Source of the DNA: Engraulis encrasicolus
Lineage: Eukaryota > Chordata > Actinopteri > Clupeiformes > Engraulidae
Direction of reading: 5' to 3'
Length of the DNA: 64,000 nt
NCBI RefSeq assembly: GCF_034702125.1
Contig: NC_085872.1
Location: 33,403,588 to 33,467,587 of the forward strand
In this document: piece by piece, positions 52,990-63,567 of the stretch
Layout of the letters: the number at the start of each line of letters is the position of its first letter
How positions within the stretch are numbered: position 1 is the stretch's first letter
The notes under the pieces: model-generated
The model's database searches: none
Told to the model about the DNA's origin: nothing
Seen by the model: only the letters and a program-made list of their open reading frames with translations
Translations under genes and position numbers: made by a program

Positions 52990-52991
52990 TA

Positions 52992-53776
52992 CGTTCTTGC
53001 TGAATATGGGCACTATATTTAGTGACACCCTTCGAAGCTGGGCATGAGCAGTTGATGGAAAAGGGTCATGCCCTGATAGTTCTAGCTGGAATAAAGTGCA
53101 GCCAGAAATGGATGTCTCAGAAATGGCTCAGTGCTGCAGTGCAAAAAAACAGCACATATGCACTGCTACACACTAACACAAACGGCTCTACCAGTGAGGC
53201 ACAAACGATGAAGAAATACCAAAACCAAATCTTCACTCAATTAAGGGTTAAAACAACTCTAATTAATCATTAATTAATTAAAGTGCTCAGCTGGAACAAA
53301 ACTGAAACAGCATTGTTTCCCCTGGGGTCTGTGAATGTGAGGACTCGGCCCATCCTGAAAGAAATCCTTTCTTCTACACTTCAAACAGAAAGAAAAACCC
53401 AAGATGACAGCTCAGATAAGGTCCCCTCTCATGAAGTGGGTGTTTTAAGTCTGTTTTCCATAAACAAAATCCTGAAAAAGGGACAAGTGTGTTAAGCACC
53501 CCAACCCTATCTGCCATCTCCCCGCTTCCACTGAACATTAAAGGGCCCTTTTATTTTTAGCATAATTAAAAAATGAACGACAACGTGAATCCTTCAGAGT
53601 TAATTACATTCATGAAAAGCCGCACCCACGTTGTTGGCGTGGGTTGAACGAGTGACAGGGAGCTTCGCATTTTAATATGGGTGGTTAGCTGATTTGTTTT
53701 CTTTCCCTCCTTTTTGCAAAAAAAATAAAAACCACACTGTAAGACTCAAATTACTGAAAGCTGATTGAAGGGCCAG
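52992..53776. other. No gene seen
   Basis: The frames at 53022-53273 and 53283-53495 show no recognised domain. AT-rich sequence at 53550-53660 contains TTAATTACATTCATG-type words and could be regulatory. Confidence 0.35.
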
Positions 53777-53779
53777 TAA

Positions 53780-54071
53780 CGGTAGGGACACATAGCAGGC
53801 GAAGCGAGCGAGGCGAAGATAGGCAAAATTCACTGACAGTTCAACCGTCATCAGGTCGTCTCGGCGAATCAAATGGAATGGAACAGTTATGTCGTTGATT
53901 TGATTGGGCCGCCGCAGGTGAATTCGCTCCTCATTTGCAAAACATTAAACTTTGTTTAATAATTTCGCTTCGCTCCTGTTCGCATGCTTTCGCTTTCCTT
54001 CGCCTCTCTCATCGGAATGAATGGCGAAGTTCGCCTCGCTTGGCCAAATTCGTCTCTATGTGTCCCTACCG
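53780..54071. mobile_element. PIF/Harbinger-like MITE with TAA duplication
   Basis: CGGTAGGGACACATAG and CTATGTGTCCCTACCG are perfect 16-bp inverted ends flanked by TAA on both sides (53777-53779 and 54072-54074), the PIF/Harbinger target signature. The interior is rich in GCGAAG and TTCGC words. 292 bp, non-coding. Confidence 0.92.
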
Positions 54072-54074
54072 TAA

Positions 54075-54402
54075 AGGTGCCTTATATCAAATCGGAGAGT
54101 GGAATAGAGGTGGGAACATAGGCTAGAGAAGGACTGACTGACTGAGCCACCATACACCAAGCTCAGTCACTGCCCTGTTATGTGGGAGGTTCAGGCACTG
54201 CAGGCAGACGTGCTTTTCAGTGGTGGTAACATGGTGTGTTGAAGTGATGATGTTGCTGGTGGTGGCACAGGTGGACAACAAGCCTGTCTTCCCAAGTGAT
54301 GCTCTCCCTCTGAGCAAAGGAGAGGAAGAGGAGCCGCTCTCTACCCAACTGCTCATCAGCACGTCGTTTAGGAAACCCAAGCTCTCAGGTGGCATTTCAT
54401 TG
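54075..54402. other. No convincing gene; open block at 54271-54388
   Basis: A 118-nt open block (VDNKPVFPSDALPLSKGEEE and onward) sits between GGCACAG and a GTGGCA, but the acceptor lacks a pyrimidine tract and the donor is weak, so I do not call it an exon. Confidence 0.3.
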
Positions 54403-54480
54403 TTACATTTACATTTTTATATGTCTGACAGACACTTTTATCCTCAAGCGACTCACAAGTAAGTGAGGTGTTGGGGAAGA
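54403..54480. repeat. Fragment of a fish interspersed repeat
   Basis: CAGACACTTTTATCCTCAAG followed by CGACTCACAAGTAAGTGAGG resembles the widespread teleost block 'GGCAGACGCTTTTATCCAAAGCGACTTACAA'-type core of V-SINE-like repeats. Boundaries unclear. Confidence 0.6.
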
Positions 54481-54748
54481 GCGAGGGTTGAGATGGGGAG
54501 AAATACAAAAGTAATAGAAGTTATTTATAGTCATCTCAGGGGGGGATGGAAACAACACTGGTGCCAGGTGGAGGCGAAGCACCGTCGGTGCGATAAATGT
54601 ATACATAAAACTGTATATCCACCCTCCCGGCTGCTTGCTTACAAACAGCACCCCCCGTTGAGCCTGTCATTAAAATAAATTGCTGCATAAAGCAACACAG
54701 GGCTGGGGAAAGAGGGTATCTGTGCGTGTGCGTGTGTGTGAGAGTGTT

Positions 54749-54776
54749 TGAGAGAGAGAGAGAGAGAGAGAGAGAG
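54749..54776. repeat. Short (GA)n microsatellite
   Basis: About 14 GA units. One of few arrays in the second half of the window. Confidence 0.95.
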
Positions 54777-54779
54777 TAA

Positions 54780-55164
54780 CTGTGTGTCTCTCTTTGTGCC
54801 TCTGTGCATGAAAGCACTTTGAGGAAAAGTATTTAAACATGGACTCATGAACACGAATGGGGGACAGGTGATAGTGTGGTGATGGAGAATAAACACAATT
54901 TCTTCCGTTTAGATCTCACAAGCTCACCGTCTCTGAGACTTAGTGCTAGTCTAGTCAGCTTGGAGCACCTGAAGGCAGCGCTGGTTCACTGATGTGAAAC
55001 ATTCAGGGTTTTCTTGTACTTTGTAGGTATACACTGCACTGCTTTAGTTTCCCCTTCTGTTGCAGAGTAGAGGCATGGGTATGTCAACACTGCTATGGAC
55101 ACAATATGTTTTGTGGTAATAGTTCAACAGGTATTGTTTGGAGCTATTTTGTTGAGGAGTATCA
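54780..55164. other. No gene seen
   Basis: No supported feature up to the LINE target duplication at 55165. Confidence 0.4.
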
Positions 55165-55483
55165 AAAGCTAATTGTGTCGCCAACTAAGATTTGGGCCTA
55201 TTATCTTTTATCTCATCATGATCTGGCGGGTAGTAGAAAAGCCAACTCGCACCAACTGTAACTGGCACTCCCAGTTCATATTCCCCTATATTCCGCAATA
55301 AGTCATAGTCAAGTCATACTGATAGGAGGGAGCCCTGTAACTGCACCACAGTGGGAACAACGAGGGGTTCACTATTTAAAAGACATATTCAGTGACTCTG
55401 ACGTATTACCATTCTCTGACCTACAGAATACATTCAATTTGCCACGTTCTTCCTTTTTTTCTATTTATTAATTATTACCTTCG

Positions 55484-56167
55484 CCAGAAGGTTATGTTTT
55501 GCCCTCCGTGTATTTTTATTTGTGAATATGTTTGTTTGTTTGTTTGTACTTCGTATAACTCAGTCAGAACTGAGCCGATTTTTATGAAATTTTGTGGGAT
55601 GATTAGTCATGACCCAAGGAACAATCGATTAGTTTTTGGGAGTGATTGGGTCAAAGGTCAAAGGTCAAGGTCAAAATGTTTGTTTGTACTTCGTATAACT
55701 CAGACAGAACTGATCCGATTTTTATGAAATTTAGTGGGATGATTGGTCATGACCCAAGGAACAATCGATTCGTTTTTGGGAGTGATTGGGTCAAAGATCA
55801 AGGTCACGAAAAGGTCAAAAACGTAAATTGAGCCGATTTTTATTAAATTTAGTGGGATGATTGGTCATGACCCAAGGAACACTCGATTACTTTTTGGGAG
55901 TGATTGGGTCAAAGGTCAAGGTCAAGGTCACGAAAAGGTCAAAAACGTTTTTCTTTGCCAAGCACTATATGCCAGAACAATGTGTGCATGCTGAATTGAA
56001 TAAGAGGTCAAGACTGGGCCAAAAATGTAATATTACGATATTCCGGTCCGATTTAAATGAAACTAACACCAAAATTTGGAGAATGTTATGCCCCACACTC
56101 TGAAGATGGCCAGAAAAAAGTAAGTGGCGTAGGCGAAGGTTTGCGCTCTACCGAGTGCCCATTCTAG
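55484..56167. mobile_element. Non-autonomous element with internal tandem units
   Basis: Starts TTACCTTCGCCAGAAGG and ends CCGAGTGCCCATTCTAGTT. Three internal units contain GAGCCGATTTTTAT or GATCCGATTTTTAT (at 55572, 55712 and 55830), GTGGGATGATTGGTCATGAC, and CAAGGAACAATCGATT, at spacings of 140 and 118 bp, each followed by AAGGTCA runs. The element interrupts a LINE reading frame. TTAA can be read at both edges. It resembles a repeat widespread in fish, but the superfamily is unknown to me. Confidence 0.85.
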
Positions 56168-56402
56168 TTAAGATCTGTGCTCAAACCACAAGCTCAGCAA
56201 AGCTCCTTGCCTACTCATCCTATCCGGAAACTGTTTACTAGTCAGGTATCAACAAAAGGTATGGTATCTAGGCTTTACCAATTCTTGGTCATTCCCAAAC
56301 ATATTAACCTTCTGATAGAAAGGGTCTGGTTGCGGGACTGTCCTGATCTAAGTGAGGAATTTGATTGGGATGATGTTTGGTCCAGCAATTCAGAGGTGTC
56401 GC

Positions 56403-56562
56403 CAGAGGCGTATCTTGCTACCAGGCAAAGCAGGCAGCCGCTTGGGGCCCCCAGATAGTGAATAACAGCCCACACTTTACCACAGTAGTGGCGATTTTGG
56501 TTCAAATGTTAATTGTTTTGCATTTTCACTTGGGGCCCCACCTGACCCTAGAATCGCCTCTG
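56403..56562. mobile_element. hAT-type MITE with perfect 8-bp duplication inside LINE
   Basis: The ends CAGAGGCGTATCT and AGAATCGCCTCTG are inverse hAT termini. GGTGTCGC occurs at 56395-56402 and 56563-56570. Element plus duplication is 168 bp, a multiple of three, so the LINE frame on both sides is the same, although the insert itself contains a stop. Confidence 0.96.
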
Positions 56563-57297
56563 GGTGTCGCGTAATCCTGATCACCAGCACATTCATTATA
56601 ATTTCATCCATAGAACCTATCTGACCCCTGTAAGAATGCACCACATGAAAATAATCAATAGCCCTTTTTGCACATTTTGCCAAACCCAATCTCACGGCAC
56701 CTTTCTCCATATGTTCTGGGACTGTGGCACTGTCTCTCAGTTTTGGGGTGATGTTGCATCCTGTCTGTCTCGTTTGTTCACTGTCAATGTGCCTGTTCAC
56801 ATGGATGTTTTGATTCTGAATGACTTATCACCTCTCTGTGTTGCTGGAGTAACTCAGAGGGGAATCTATGCTGAACTAACTGCTGCCAAGAAGATGGTAG
56901 CGACACGGTGGAAACCACCCCATGATCTCTCAATGTGGCATTGGAGCCTCATGTTTCTGAACGTTATATTCATGGAACTATCCACAGCTACAGTACAGTC
57001 AATGGAGCTCCAGAAAATACTTTGGACTTTTGGCGCAACATGGCTGACTATATCAAAGACTTGATGGGAAAATAGAGTCTTTTTGGTTTTGTTTTTAGTT
57101 TTCATGTCGTGTTCTTTCTTTATTTGTATTTGTCTGTTTCTTGTCTTTGCAGTGGTTATGTGTCTGTGTCGTGTTTGTTGAGTCTTGTCTCACCTGGCCC
57201 TCCCTCTTTTTCCCATTTTATGTGATTTATAATTTTGTAATTCTGTTATAACAATAATCCTAATAAAAATTTGATCAAAAACAAAGCTAATTGTGTC

Positions 57298-58028
57298 AGT
57301 GAGTTTTTTGGGGGAAAGCCAGTGTCTCTCTCAGTTCCTGGGGTATCTCCGCAGATGGACATGTCTAATAATGGCCCCGAAATTCAACAAGATTTCGTCA
57401 TTTCACAAAAAAAGCTCTGAGGTAAATGGAAGTTGCAATATGTCAGATATTATGTGAGATATTGCGAACTCACAAATTGAGTGCCGTGAAGTGTACAAAG
57501 GGGATAGAACTTTCAAAGGCTTTCAAATAGTGTTAAAGCCCCACAAACCAACTTTGAATACAGTACTGTTTATCGCAAATGTTCCTCTGCTTCTGTAAAA
57601 GTTATGTGTGATGTAATCTGGCACTGCTGGAGTCTTTGTGGAACTAGGGCAGACTTTCTTTTGCAGGTCTTACTTTACCTCATTGCATCGGGCTTGTTAA
57701 GGTCAACTTGCCAATGAACTAAACTAACTTGTCAATTATCTCGAAAACATTACATAGTGCTCCTTTAAAATTGGGGCTCTCATTGGCCAGGGGGCCTGTA
57801 GCCCGAGGGTTGCCAGATTTATTCCAGGGTGGGGGACAAAATCAGCACCATCCACCATTCGCTTCCGTGAGTGAGGTACACTATGCAGGGTAGCACTACC
57901 ATGCACTGTTACCCTTTGGTACCTGAGCTTGCGCTGGGTTGTGCATAATGCTATGCACAGTGTGCTTTGTGAGCCAGGCTGCCACCACCTATTACCAACA
58001 TGCATCCTGCCATTACTTTCAACAAGTG
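57298..58028. other. No gene; possible TTAA-flanked MITE 57535-57770
   Basis: TTAAAGCCCCACAAACCAAC near 57533 and CATAGTGCTCCTTTAA near 57772 could be the ends of an old TTAA MITE, but the inverse match is poor. Confidence 0.3.
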
Positions 58029-58269
58029 AAGAGTTCAGATGCAAAACCCCCTAAGTGCCTTTTCAGAAAATAATCTTAATTATTTTTATTTAATACAAAG
58101 TTATCAAAATTTCACATTGTTTTATTTTATTTATGTAAAATAACTATTTATATGTATTATCAAGTACATGAATGTAAACCAAACCAATAATGGGGTTCTC
58201 TAAAAATATAGAAGTGCAGCAGGTCTTCAGAAACTAGGAGTTAGGGGGTTTTGCAGCTGAACTCTTCAA
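58029..58269. mobile_element. TIR MITE, GAAGAGTTCAGATGC family
   Basis: The left end GAAGAGTTCAGATGCAAAAC (continuing CCCCTAA) is inverse to the right end (TTAGGGGG then TTTTGCAGCTGAACTCTTC) over 27 bp with one mismatch. AAGT may be a short target duplication. A partial copy is at 9395-9570. Confidence 0.88.
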
Positions 58270-58499
58270 GTATACGGTATTTTAGAAGAGATACGCCAAA
58301 TGCGAATACTTAGGATTATAAATAATATACATTCTCAAATTGAATATTGGCCTGAGCAAAAATATGTCATTGATAAAAAATGTCATTTGTCACACATGAC
58401 CACTGTGTGAAAGATGTGTGGCTAAACAGAGAACTAAGTCAAAAGCCTTTCTATTCTTACATGTTTTTCTGTACTATGGGTGTTATGTTTAGGGCACAA

Positions 58500-58610
58500 G
58501 TGAGTGTGCGTGTGCGTGTGAGTGTGCGTGCATGTGTGTGTGTGTGCATGCTTGTGCTTGTGCATACGTGCATGTGTGTGTGAGTGTGTGCGTGTGCGTG
58601 TGGGTGTGTC
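58500..58610. repeat. Degenerate (GT)n tract
   Basis: GT repeats interrupted by GCAT, GCGT and GAGT units. Confidence 0.9.
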
Positions 58611-60594
58611 TATTTTTGCATTGAGTGCAAGAAAGCCATCTTATTTCTTGTTATTATGTAGTAGGCTTGTGTTGTGATTAATCTCATACACTACTGCTCA
58701 TTAGTGCAACATTGCTCTCACTTGACACAGGAAAAACAGTGCTCATTTACATCAGCGCTTTTCAAATGTCACCACACTGGTGACAGAGGTAGAGGAGCCT
58801 TGCTGGCCCTTCAAATATGCAAGTACAGATTTTGCATGTGCGCACGCATGCACGCACACACACACACCAGACAAGATGTATTTTAATCATTCCAAGAGTA
58901 ATCTCCAAGGAAACGTATCAGAAATGCTAATCATGATTGAAGCAAAAGGGAAAAACCAGTCAGAAGGATCTCTCGCTGTTTGCTCAGTTCCAAAGATAGC
59001 TCTTCCACATCTTCTTTTTGTGTTGCAAGCAGCATTAAAATGTAATGACACTGCCTTGATATCCCTAAAGACTGCCCTGTTTGTGAATCGGGAAGCCTTA
59101 GATGTTGTGCTGCCAGTCCAGCCTGCCACAGACTTAATGTCCCCCTTCAGATGTTCTTGGCCTGCTCTGCTGTCAGTGCACTCAGCATATGCATTGTTGA
59201 GCAATTCCATAATTAGACAGAGGGCTATCAGTGGGTGCCTCGCTAATGTGTTTACCCACTTTTTCACAGACTGAGAGAAAAGTCCCCATTTACACAGACC
59301 CCCGTCTAGCTGAAGATGTGTGATGGGGTTGCCAGCAGTGTCACTCACTGAAAAGGGGGAAAGAAAGACAGAGTGCAAGAGGAAGTCACCTGAAACCTCA
59401 TTCCATAGTCACAATGGAGGACTCCGAAACAAAGGAGAGTAATTGGAAATGAAAAGGGGGACACAAAGGAAAATGAGAAATTATTTCCTGCAAGTGCATC
59501 TGCTTTTCAACTTGGAATAATTTATGTCATGTATAGGCTCATAACAAAAAAGTCCTAACCAAGAAACTACCTCTTCACATCACAAATAAGCTTCCCCTGT
59601 CTCACGTAAGAAAACTGTAGAACTCCTCACATCTATGACAAAATGCAGGTTTGTTAAAAACAAAGGTTTGAAAGAAGCATAATAAAATTTGGCATGCCTA
59701 AATTACCACCTGCATTCTATTCTCATTGGTCGGAATAGTCAATCGTCTGAAATCATTAAACACTGTCTCGGCCATGGCACTACTTCAGCACCACGGCCAG
59801 CGATCTTGCCCAATACGCCACATAATATGGGCCAATCCAGCGAAATCAGTGCCTTTTCCATGTCAAAATTCGTCTAAAACCCAGTTTTGTGTGGGTTTTT
59901 AAACACTGAATGTAATATCACATACATTTACCTATTTGAAAAAGATATGGGGCAATGTTTACCCCTTAAGAGACGGCATTATAAATTTAACAGAATGGAA
60001 ATGACCAAGTTGTAATGTATTATTAAAGGCCCCATGCACTGTCATAGTAGTGTAGTACTATAGTAGTTAACTTGTCTATTACAGCGTGCCACAGGAGGCA
60101 AGGCGTGCATTAAGGGGCTACAGCCTCTTGACTATGTACTTTCCCTTTAAACAAAGTTTTAAAAAGCATTTTTACCAAAATACATGAGATATTTAAAGAA
60201 TAATTTTGAAAGGAAGATGAACCATCACTTCTGCTTTTATCCTGTAATATCCTTCATTGAAAACCAAAAGCACAGTTGTTGTCTTGAAATAACTTGTACA
60301 TTTCTCCAAAATGAAGATACATGAGTAAATGTTTTAGTAACAGGATTGAATTGTTGATAACAGGATTTTGGTAACAGGAGTGAATTTAAACGGGAATTCC
60401 AAGTAACATGAATGAGTTTTTAGCAATTATTTGTCAAAAACATGAGATGTAGCAATGTGGAGGTTATTCCATCAATGTAAGGTGAATTTGGGCATTGTTG
60501 TGATTGACCAACATTAATGATTTTTTTCAAATCAACTAAAAAATAGAGATAATTTAGGTAAGAGGACTGAGTACCACAAGTGACTTAATCCCTT
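58611..60594. other. No convincing gene; unique sequence
   Basis: Two opposed frames of about 163 codons (58780-59274 plus, 58887-59378 minus) cover the same bases, lack domains, and the plus one runs through a CA tract, so neither is called. The overlapping stretch 59030-59280 is unusually free of stops on both strands and repeat-free, possibly a conserved noncoding element. 59281-60594 is AT-rich with nothing supported. Confidence 0.35.
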
Positions 60595-60598
60595 GTGT

Positions 60599-62889
60599 TG
60601 TGTTCATAAGTTGCATACACCTGTGGTGTTCGGGTCATTTTTGACCCGTGATAACAAAACTCAGCCATAAAATACCTAAAAACTAGCCTAAAAATCTAGA
60701 CGCCCCTAGCGACCGCAAATTGAATTTGCTCCCGGGGGCAGTCTAGCGGACCCCGGTCGTTTTGCGAGGCTGAAAGTTATCCGATGACAGGGCCAATCAA
60801 ATCGCGAGGGGGGCCGGGCTACTTAGTAAACAGGAAACTTTCTAAGAAGAAGCATGGTGTCCGTCCGTGCTACGTACAGCACGAAAGTGTTTACTTAATT
60901 TAAAAAGCCTGGATGATAATACATTTCGTGTCTGACATGGATTGATGTAATAATACACCATGAACTTATCGGACACAAATAGATCACAACACATTACCAT
61001 TTGATCATTCGATGTTTTAAACTAGCTCGGTAAGCTAAGTTGAGCATTTTACAGAACCAGATAGTCACACGCTATTATCAGACCACTACTGTAGGTGTAG
61101 AATGAAATTGCTGCCCCAAATTCTAATAAGATCCATGTCATTAAAAACGAGACATTTGGGAGCTTTGAAAGTCTGTAAGTCGCTTACTAAATAGATGGGA
61201 ATGACACCTAGTCTACCGAGCTAGCGGCTAGCCAATCTGTCGTCAATTACACAGAGGCCGGTATCCAGCCGTGTATTAGTTATGGGTAGAACAGCTAGCT
61301 AGCTAACACCGAACATGCCATGTTGACAACAATCATAAATATAACCATTTAACAAGCCCCAAATTGCTCAACATTTCGCTGGTTGATCAAGGAGGGCCGT
61401 GTGGTTGAAAACGAGGCATTTTTGAACTATGTAAGTGAAAACACGATTTATTAGGAAACTTGTTTGTGGCTGTGGTGATCACACGCATTCACTGCTACGA
61501 TGGCTCGGAGTTGTCGCTTCACAAGACAGCTGTGACGTTACACAGAAGTGTGTGGGGATTGGTTGTTTGCCATCCAATTGCGTGGCGTTGAGTGCTGAAG
61601 CAACCGTTTATCCCGCCCACACTGCCGCCCAGCCCTCCTACACCCTGGTACAGCTTTTTGCTGTATGGGTCTGGCTCGCTAGGCTACCTAAAAACACTAA
61701 TTATCATCAAATATTGTTTTTTCAATTAACTTGGTATGTATTCATATCCATGGAAATGTTACTTTATGTATTCATCTTTTTGACTTTACAGGTCTTTTAT
61801 CTTACATTATGCAAATCGTTTTTGATGACCAAAACTATCAAAATCTGCATAAATTCACTATTAATACCTCCTAAAGTGATACAATTAGTGATTGTGTTGT
61901 CCATGTATTAAAGCTGATATGAGAGTACAACAACACCCACATTTATTTATTAGTTTTTCTCTAATATTAAAAAATATCATCAATAGTGGCATTTGTGGTG
62001 TTTGGGTCCAAACCAACCCAAAGAGATTTATAGCAGGATAAAGACCAAATGTCAACTAAATTAGTTTTTCAGTGCAATGTTTAAATATGTTGACTTGGTG
62101 TTTTTCAGTATTTATATGATTTTAGTGTGGTAAATATACAAAATAACAATTCTGTCAGAGTCACAGCTATTCCGCCAATCTAATGCAAAGATATTGGAAA
62201 TGAGCACCTCAATCAAGATTAAAAAAGTCACACTATTCATCTGAATCCCCTATGCCGTGAACATGGACCATTATGTCATTGCCACATCAACTTTATGGAA
62301 AGTATAAGACCAGTTCTACATGTTTGGGTGCCATTATCAATTTTTGATACGTTTTTTGGAAAAAAATAATGTGGAAAAATGTATTTTCCAAACAAAGGTG
62401 CAAAAAATCTCATTATATAATGCAGAAATGGATTCCCTGACCATGAAAACATATGAGTAGACACCAGAAATACATCTGTACTCCTTTCACAACAGGAGAT
62501 ATGACGTATTGTAGTGCATGGGACTGTCCGGCGGCCATATTGGATTTGTAATATGAAAAAGCTGGCAATTTTTTTTTCGGGCAAGACATACATTTTCCTC
62601 ACCATAAATCACCAAACTGAAGACAAAGGGCAACCAACAGCTTTTCAGAAATGCATTCAACAACCAAAAATCTATGCCGGGTCAATTTTGACCCGAACAC
62701 CACAGATGTAACCTTTTTTTTTTTTGGACCTTTAAAATTTACTAAAATGATAAAACATATTTTTTTGTGTTGAAATGATTGTGACTGAGGATTAGATGAA
62801 GCCTTATACCAAGAAAATAAAGGAAAGTGTGTTTTTTTCACACTAAAACTTGAAAGCGGGTCAAAAATGACCCGAACACAACATAAGGG
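60599..62889. mobile_element. piggyBac-like element with TTAA duplication
   Basis: CCCTTGTGTTGTGTTC at the left is inverse to GAACACAACATAAGGG at the right. TTAA lies at 60595-60598 (followed by one extra T) and 62890-62893. Palindromes of the form CGGGTCA-4nt-TGACCCG occur at 60631-60648, 62678-62695 and 62857-62874. No transposase is visible. A separate 1 kb element is inserted at 60684-61686. Confidence 0.82.
60684..61686. mobile_element. 1 kb element nested in the TTAA element
   Basis: Flanked by CCTAAAAAC on both sides (60675-60683 and 61687-61695). The ends begin TAGCCTA and finish TCGCTAGGCTA, a short inverted repeat. The GC-rich subterminal sequence (GACGCCCCTAGCGACCGC) contrasts with the AT-rich host element. 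Probable hAT-type 8-9 bp duplication. The 158-codon frame at 61435-61911 crosses the boundary and is not a gene. Confidence 0.8.
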
Positions 62890-62893
62890 TTAA

Positions 62894-63537
62894 ATATTGC
62901 CCAGATCATCAGAGAACATGCTTTTGCTCGTCCCATGTCCTTCTGAATGACAGAAGGGATGTAACTAATGGTTGAATATGTGACAGGGGGAAATCCCCCA
63001 AAAAATCAGAGCAGCAATGACAGAGTGAAAACAAGGGGACATGACTAAAATGCTTATTTTCATATGGAATTACCCAAAAACTACACAGAGTGTTACATTC
63101 TTTAGGATTTTATGCATTATATTTCATTGATAAGTGCAGTGTTTTAACATTGGGACAGTTATGAAATGCATGTTTATTAGTATTCAGGGTAGATTTTGAA
63201 AATGTTATAATATATTTTTTCAAGTTTTTTCTTCAACATTTATCCAAGAAATGTTGATTTCTTAGGACATACAATTTATAGCCATTTTAAGGCTATTTTT
63301 CATCATGGTTGAACGCAGGGACATAAATGGCACCAATTTTGCGTAATGTCTTAGCTTCTCGAGAGCAGTGGTCGCACAGACCCCTTGAGGCACTTTGATG
63401 ATCGGTCCACCGTGTGGATAGCTGCTCTCCTGCAAGAGCCGCCCTATCACGAGAAATCCGTTTTCCAGCGAGAACGAAGTTATAGGCATACATGCCTAAT
63501 GCAAATTTCACACAACTAATGACATGATCAGATGACC
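62894..63537. other. No gene seen
   Basis: AT-rich sequence. Antisense frames at 63262-63631 show no domain. Confidence 0.4.
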
Positions 63538-63567
63538 CTGATGAAGGCGTAAGCCGAATCGTTGGTC
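63538..63567 (+). ncRNA. Hammerhead-like core motif (weak)
   Basis: CTGATGA is followed by A, a GGC-GTAA-GCC stem-loop and GAA, then TCGTTGGTC. This follows the order of a hammerhead ribozyme core (CUGAUGA, stem II, GAAA, short stem III, GUC) as found in Penelope-like retroelements. It departs from consensus by an extra A before stem II and GAAT instead of GAAA, and no convincing stem I is seen. Probably a decayed retroelement fragment. Confidence 0.25.

Larger units (their letters stand above)
55180..57282 (+). mobile_element. 5'-truncated L1-like LINE carrying two MITEs
   Basis: Flanked by AAAGCTAATTGTGTC at 55165-55179 and 57283-57297, a 15-bp target duplication. LINE protein is recognisable in three blocks: before 55480 (EQRGVHYLKDIFSDSDVL, then LQNTFNLPRSSFF), 56168-56402, and 56571-57064, with C-x2-C-x9-H-x4-C (CTFCQTQSHGTFLHMFWDC) and the AAKKMVATRW motif of fish L1 C-termini. 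The A/T-rich 3' end contains AATAAAAATTTGATCAAAAAC. The first two blocks are separated by a tandem-repeat element and the last two by a hAT MITE. No reverse transcriptase core. Confidence 0.9.

Noticed and set aside
54271..54388. Possible exon reading VDNKPVFPSDALPLSK and onward
   Set aside because: The acceptor has no pyrimidine tract and the donor is GTGGCA. No partner exons with matching phase. A homology search would decide.
57535..57775. TTAA-flanked MITE
   Set aside because: The ends are only loosely inverse. TTAA is common in AT-rich DNA. Noted in the feature text but not called as an element.
58780..59378. Plus-strand 164-codon and minus-strand 163-codon frames
   Set aside because: They cover the same bases, show no recognisable domain, and the plus frame starts through a CA tract. 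Treated as chance or as non-coding conserved sequence.
61435..61911. 158-codon plus-strand frame
   Set aside because: It spans the boundary between two nested transposons and shows no transposase or other motif.
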